A DNA stretch of 30,509 bases from Mageeibacillus sp. UBA5439 (GTDB taxonomy: Bacteria > Bacillota > Clostridia > Saccharofermentanales > DTU023): NCBI GenBank assembly GCA_002427505.1, contig DIRJ01000038.1:1-30509 (forward strand), written 5' to 3'. Every line of letters starts with the position of its first letter. Within the stretch, counting starts at the first letter, position 1. The notes beneath the pieces were generated by a model, which saw only the letters and a program-made list of their open reading frames with translations, made no database searches and had not been told where the DNA came from. This document shows, piece by piece, positions 30,021 to 30,509 of this stretch. Position numbers and translations under genes: made by a program.

Positions 30021-30509
30021 TCACACAAAAATTGTGATAACTGTAATATTATCCGGGGCTCCTGCCTCCAGAGATTTCTCAATCATTTGTGAACAAACCT
30101 CTTCCGGACTAAGAGAATTGGCTAAAGAAGCGGATATAACATCTTCTTCCAGGACTCCGTGTAAGCCATCGCTTGACATCAGGAAACGATCACCATGAGC
30201 ACGATCCAGATGTACGTAATCTACGTCAAGAAATTCAGGAAATCCGATAGCCTGAGTTAAAACATGACGGCGGGGATGAACCCGTACTTCATCTGCTGAC
30301 AGATTGCCGCTGGCTACCATCTCACCTACATAAGTATGGTCCTGCGTAATTTGCTCAAATTCGTCATTACGCAGGCGATAAACTCTAGTATCTCCAATAT
30401 GCGCAAAATAGAAACTTTCAGGATAGAGAACCCCTATAGTCAGGGTCGTTCCCATTCGATTATTTTCTTCTTTCTCCAGAGATTTCATATAGACATGAAT
30501 ATTCGTCTT
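30021..30509 (-). CDS. prpC: PP2C-type Ser/Thr phosphatase PrpC, 5' end cut by window
   Basis: Metal-dependent phosphatase that reverses the action of the PASTA kinase. The frame is open to the window edge, so only the C-terminal 162 residues are visible and the start lies outside. Seen are GTTLTIGVL, HIGDTRVYRL (PP2C motif with metal-binding Asp), ITQDHTYVGEMVASG, LTQAIGFPE, DRFLMSSDGLHG and the last metal motif GAPDNITVITIFV. The stop codon is 13 bases before the kinase ATG, the pairing seen in B. subtilis prpC-prkC. The N-terminal metal-binding DGMGG-type motif would be outside the window. Confidence 0.94.
   Translation of the reverse strand, partial: KTNIHVYMKSLEKEENNRMGTTLTIGVLYPESFYFAHIGDTRVYRLRNDEFEQITQDHTYVGEMVASGNLSADEVRVHPRRHVLTQAIGFPEFLDVDYVHLDRAHGDRFLMSSDGLHGVLEEDVISASLANSLSPEEVCSQMIEKSLEAGAPDNITVITIFV

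Overview
The window looks like core chromosome of a low-to-mid GC, monoderm (Gram-positive) Firmicute, most likely a member of the Clostridia. The support is a PASTA-domain Ser/Thr kinase with its PP2C phosphatase, a sortase, an SH3/SleB-type wall hydrolase, MltG, a zinc-type L32 protein, a YlbM-type TmcAL, an archaeal/eukaryal-type ProRS, and AGGAGG-like ribosome binding sites. I cannot name a genus from sequence alone. I see no insertion sequence, prophage, CRISPR array, tRNA or rRNA. Coding density is high and no gene-free stretch exceeds 300 bases apart from the tmRNA gene; the largest intergenic gap, 23520-23740, holds no clear element beyond a four-codon upstream ORF.

Layout. (1) 66-3266: ssrA tmRNA with its terminator, smpB and tsaD on the minus strand, then a divergent membrane-anchored alpha/beta hydrolase; a near-perfect 19-bp inverted repeat lies between tsaD and the hydrolase. 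(2) 3283-6554, minus: a compact operon of SH3/SleB-like wall protein, rsmA, a ZapA-like protein and dut, with gaps or overlaps of -4 to 27 bases. (3) 6688-13115: divergent sortase; glgP with a small PC4/YdbC-type gene; a short prepilin-peptidase-like gene; a polytopic protein resembling CPBP proteases without their catalytic residues; and convergent mltG. (4) 13213-20055, minus: pta-ackA-proS-murI-DUF1934, then rpmF and der with an internal promoter and an internal terminator. (5) 20211-23519, minus: SPFH/zinc-ribbon, zinc-ribbon membrane and TPM-domain genes, matching Bacillus subtilis YdjI, YdjG and YdjH, but with no pspA beside them. (6) 23741-26299, plus: tmcAL and tyrS. (7) 26368-30509, minus: prpC-like phosphatase (cut by the window edge), PASTA kinase, rpe and thiN, an order known from Firmicutes but lacking rsgA/cpgA.

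How the genes fit together. Translation quality control and decoding (ssrA, smpB, tsaD, rsmA, tmcAL, tyrS, proS, rpmF, der) is interleaved with cell-envelope growth and division (SleB-like, ZapA-like, sortase, mltG, murI, PASTA kinase/phosphatase), overflow acetate metabolism (pta, ackA), glycogen breakdown (glgP) and an envelope-stress-like module (YdjI/G/H). I found no convincing new multi-gene system. The more unusual points are the ten-residue tmRNA tag ending in three alanines, the inverted repeat at tsaD, an insertion in the dUTPase, two membrane proteins with apparently missing catalytic residues, and three conserved neighbourhoods that each lack one usual member.
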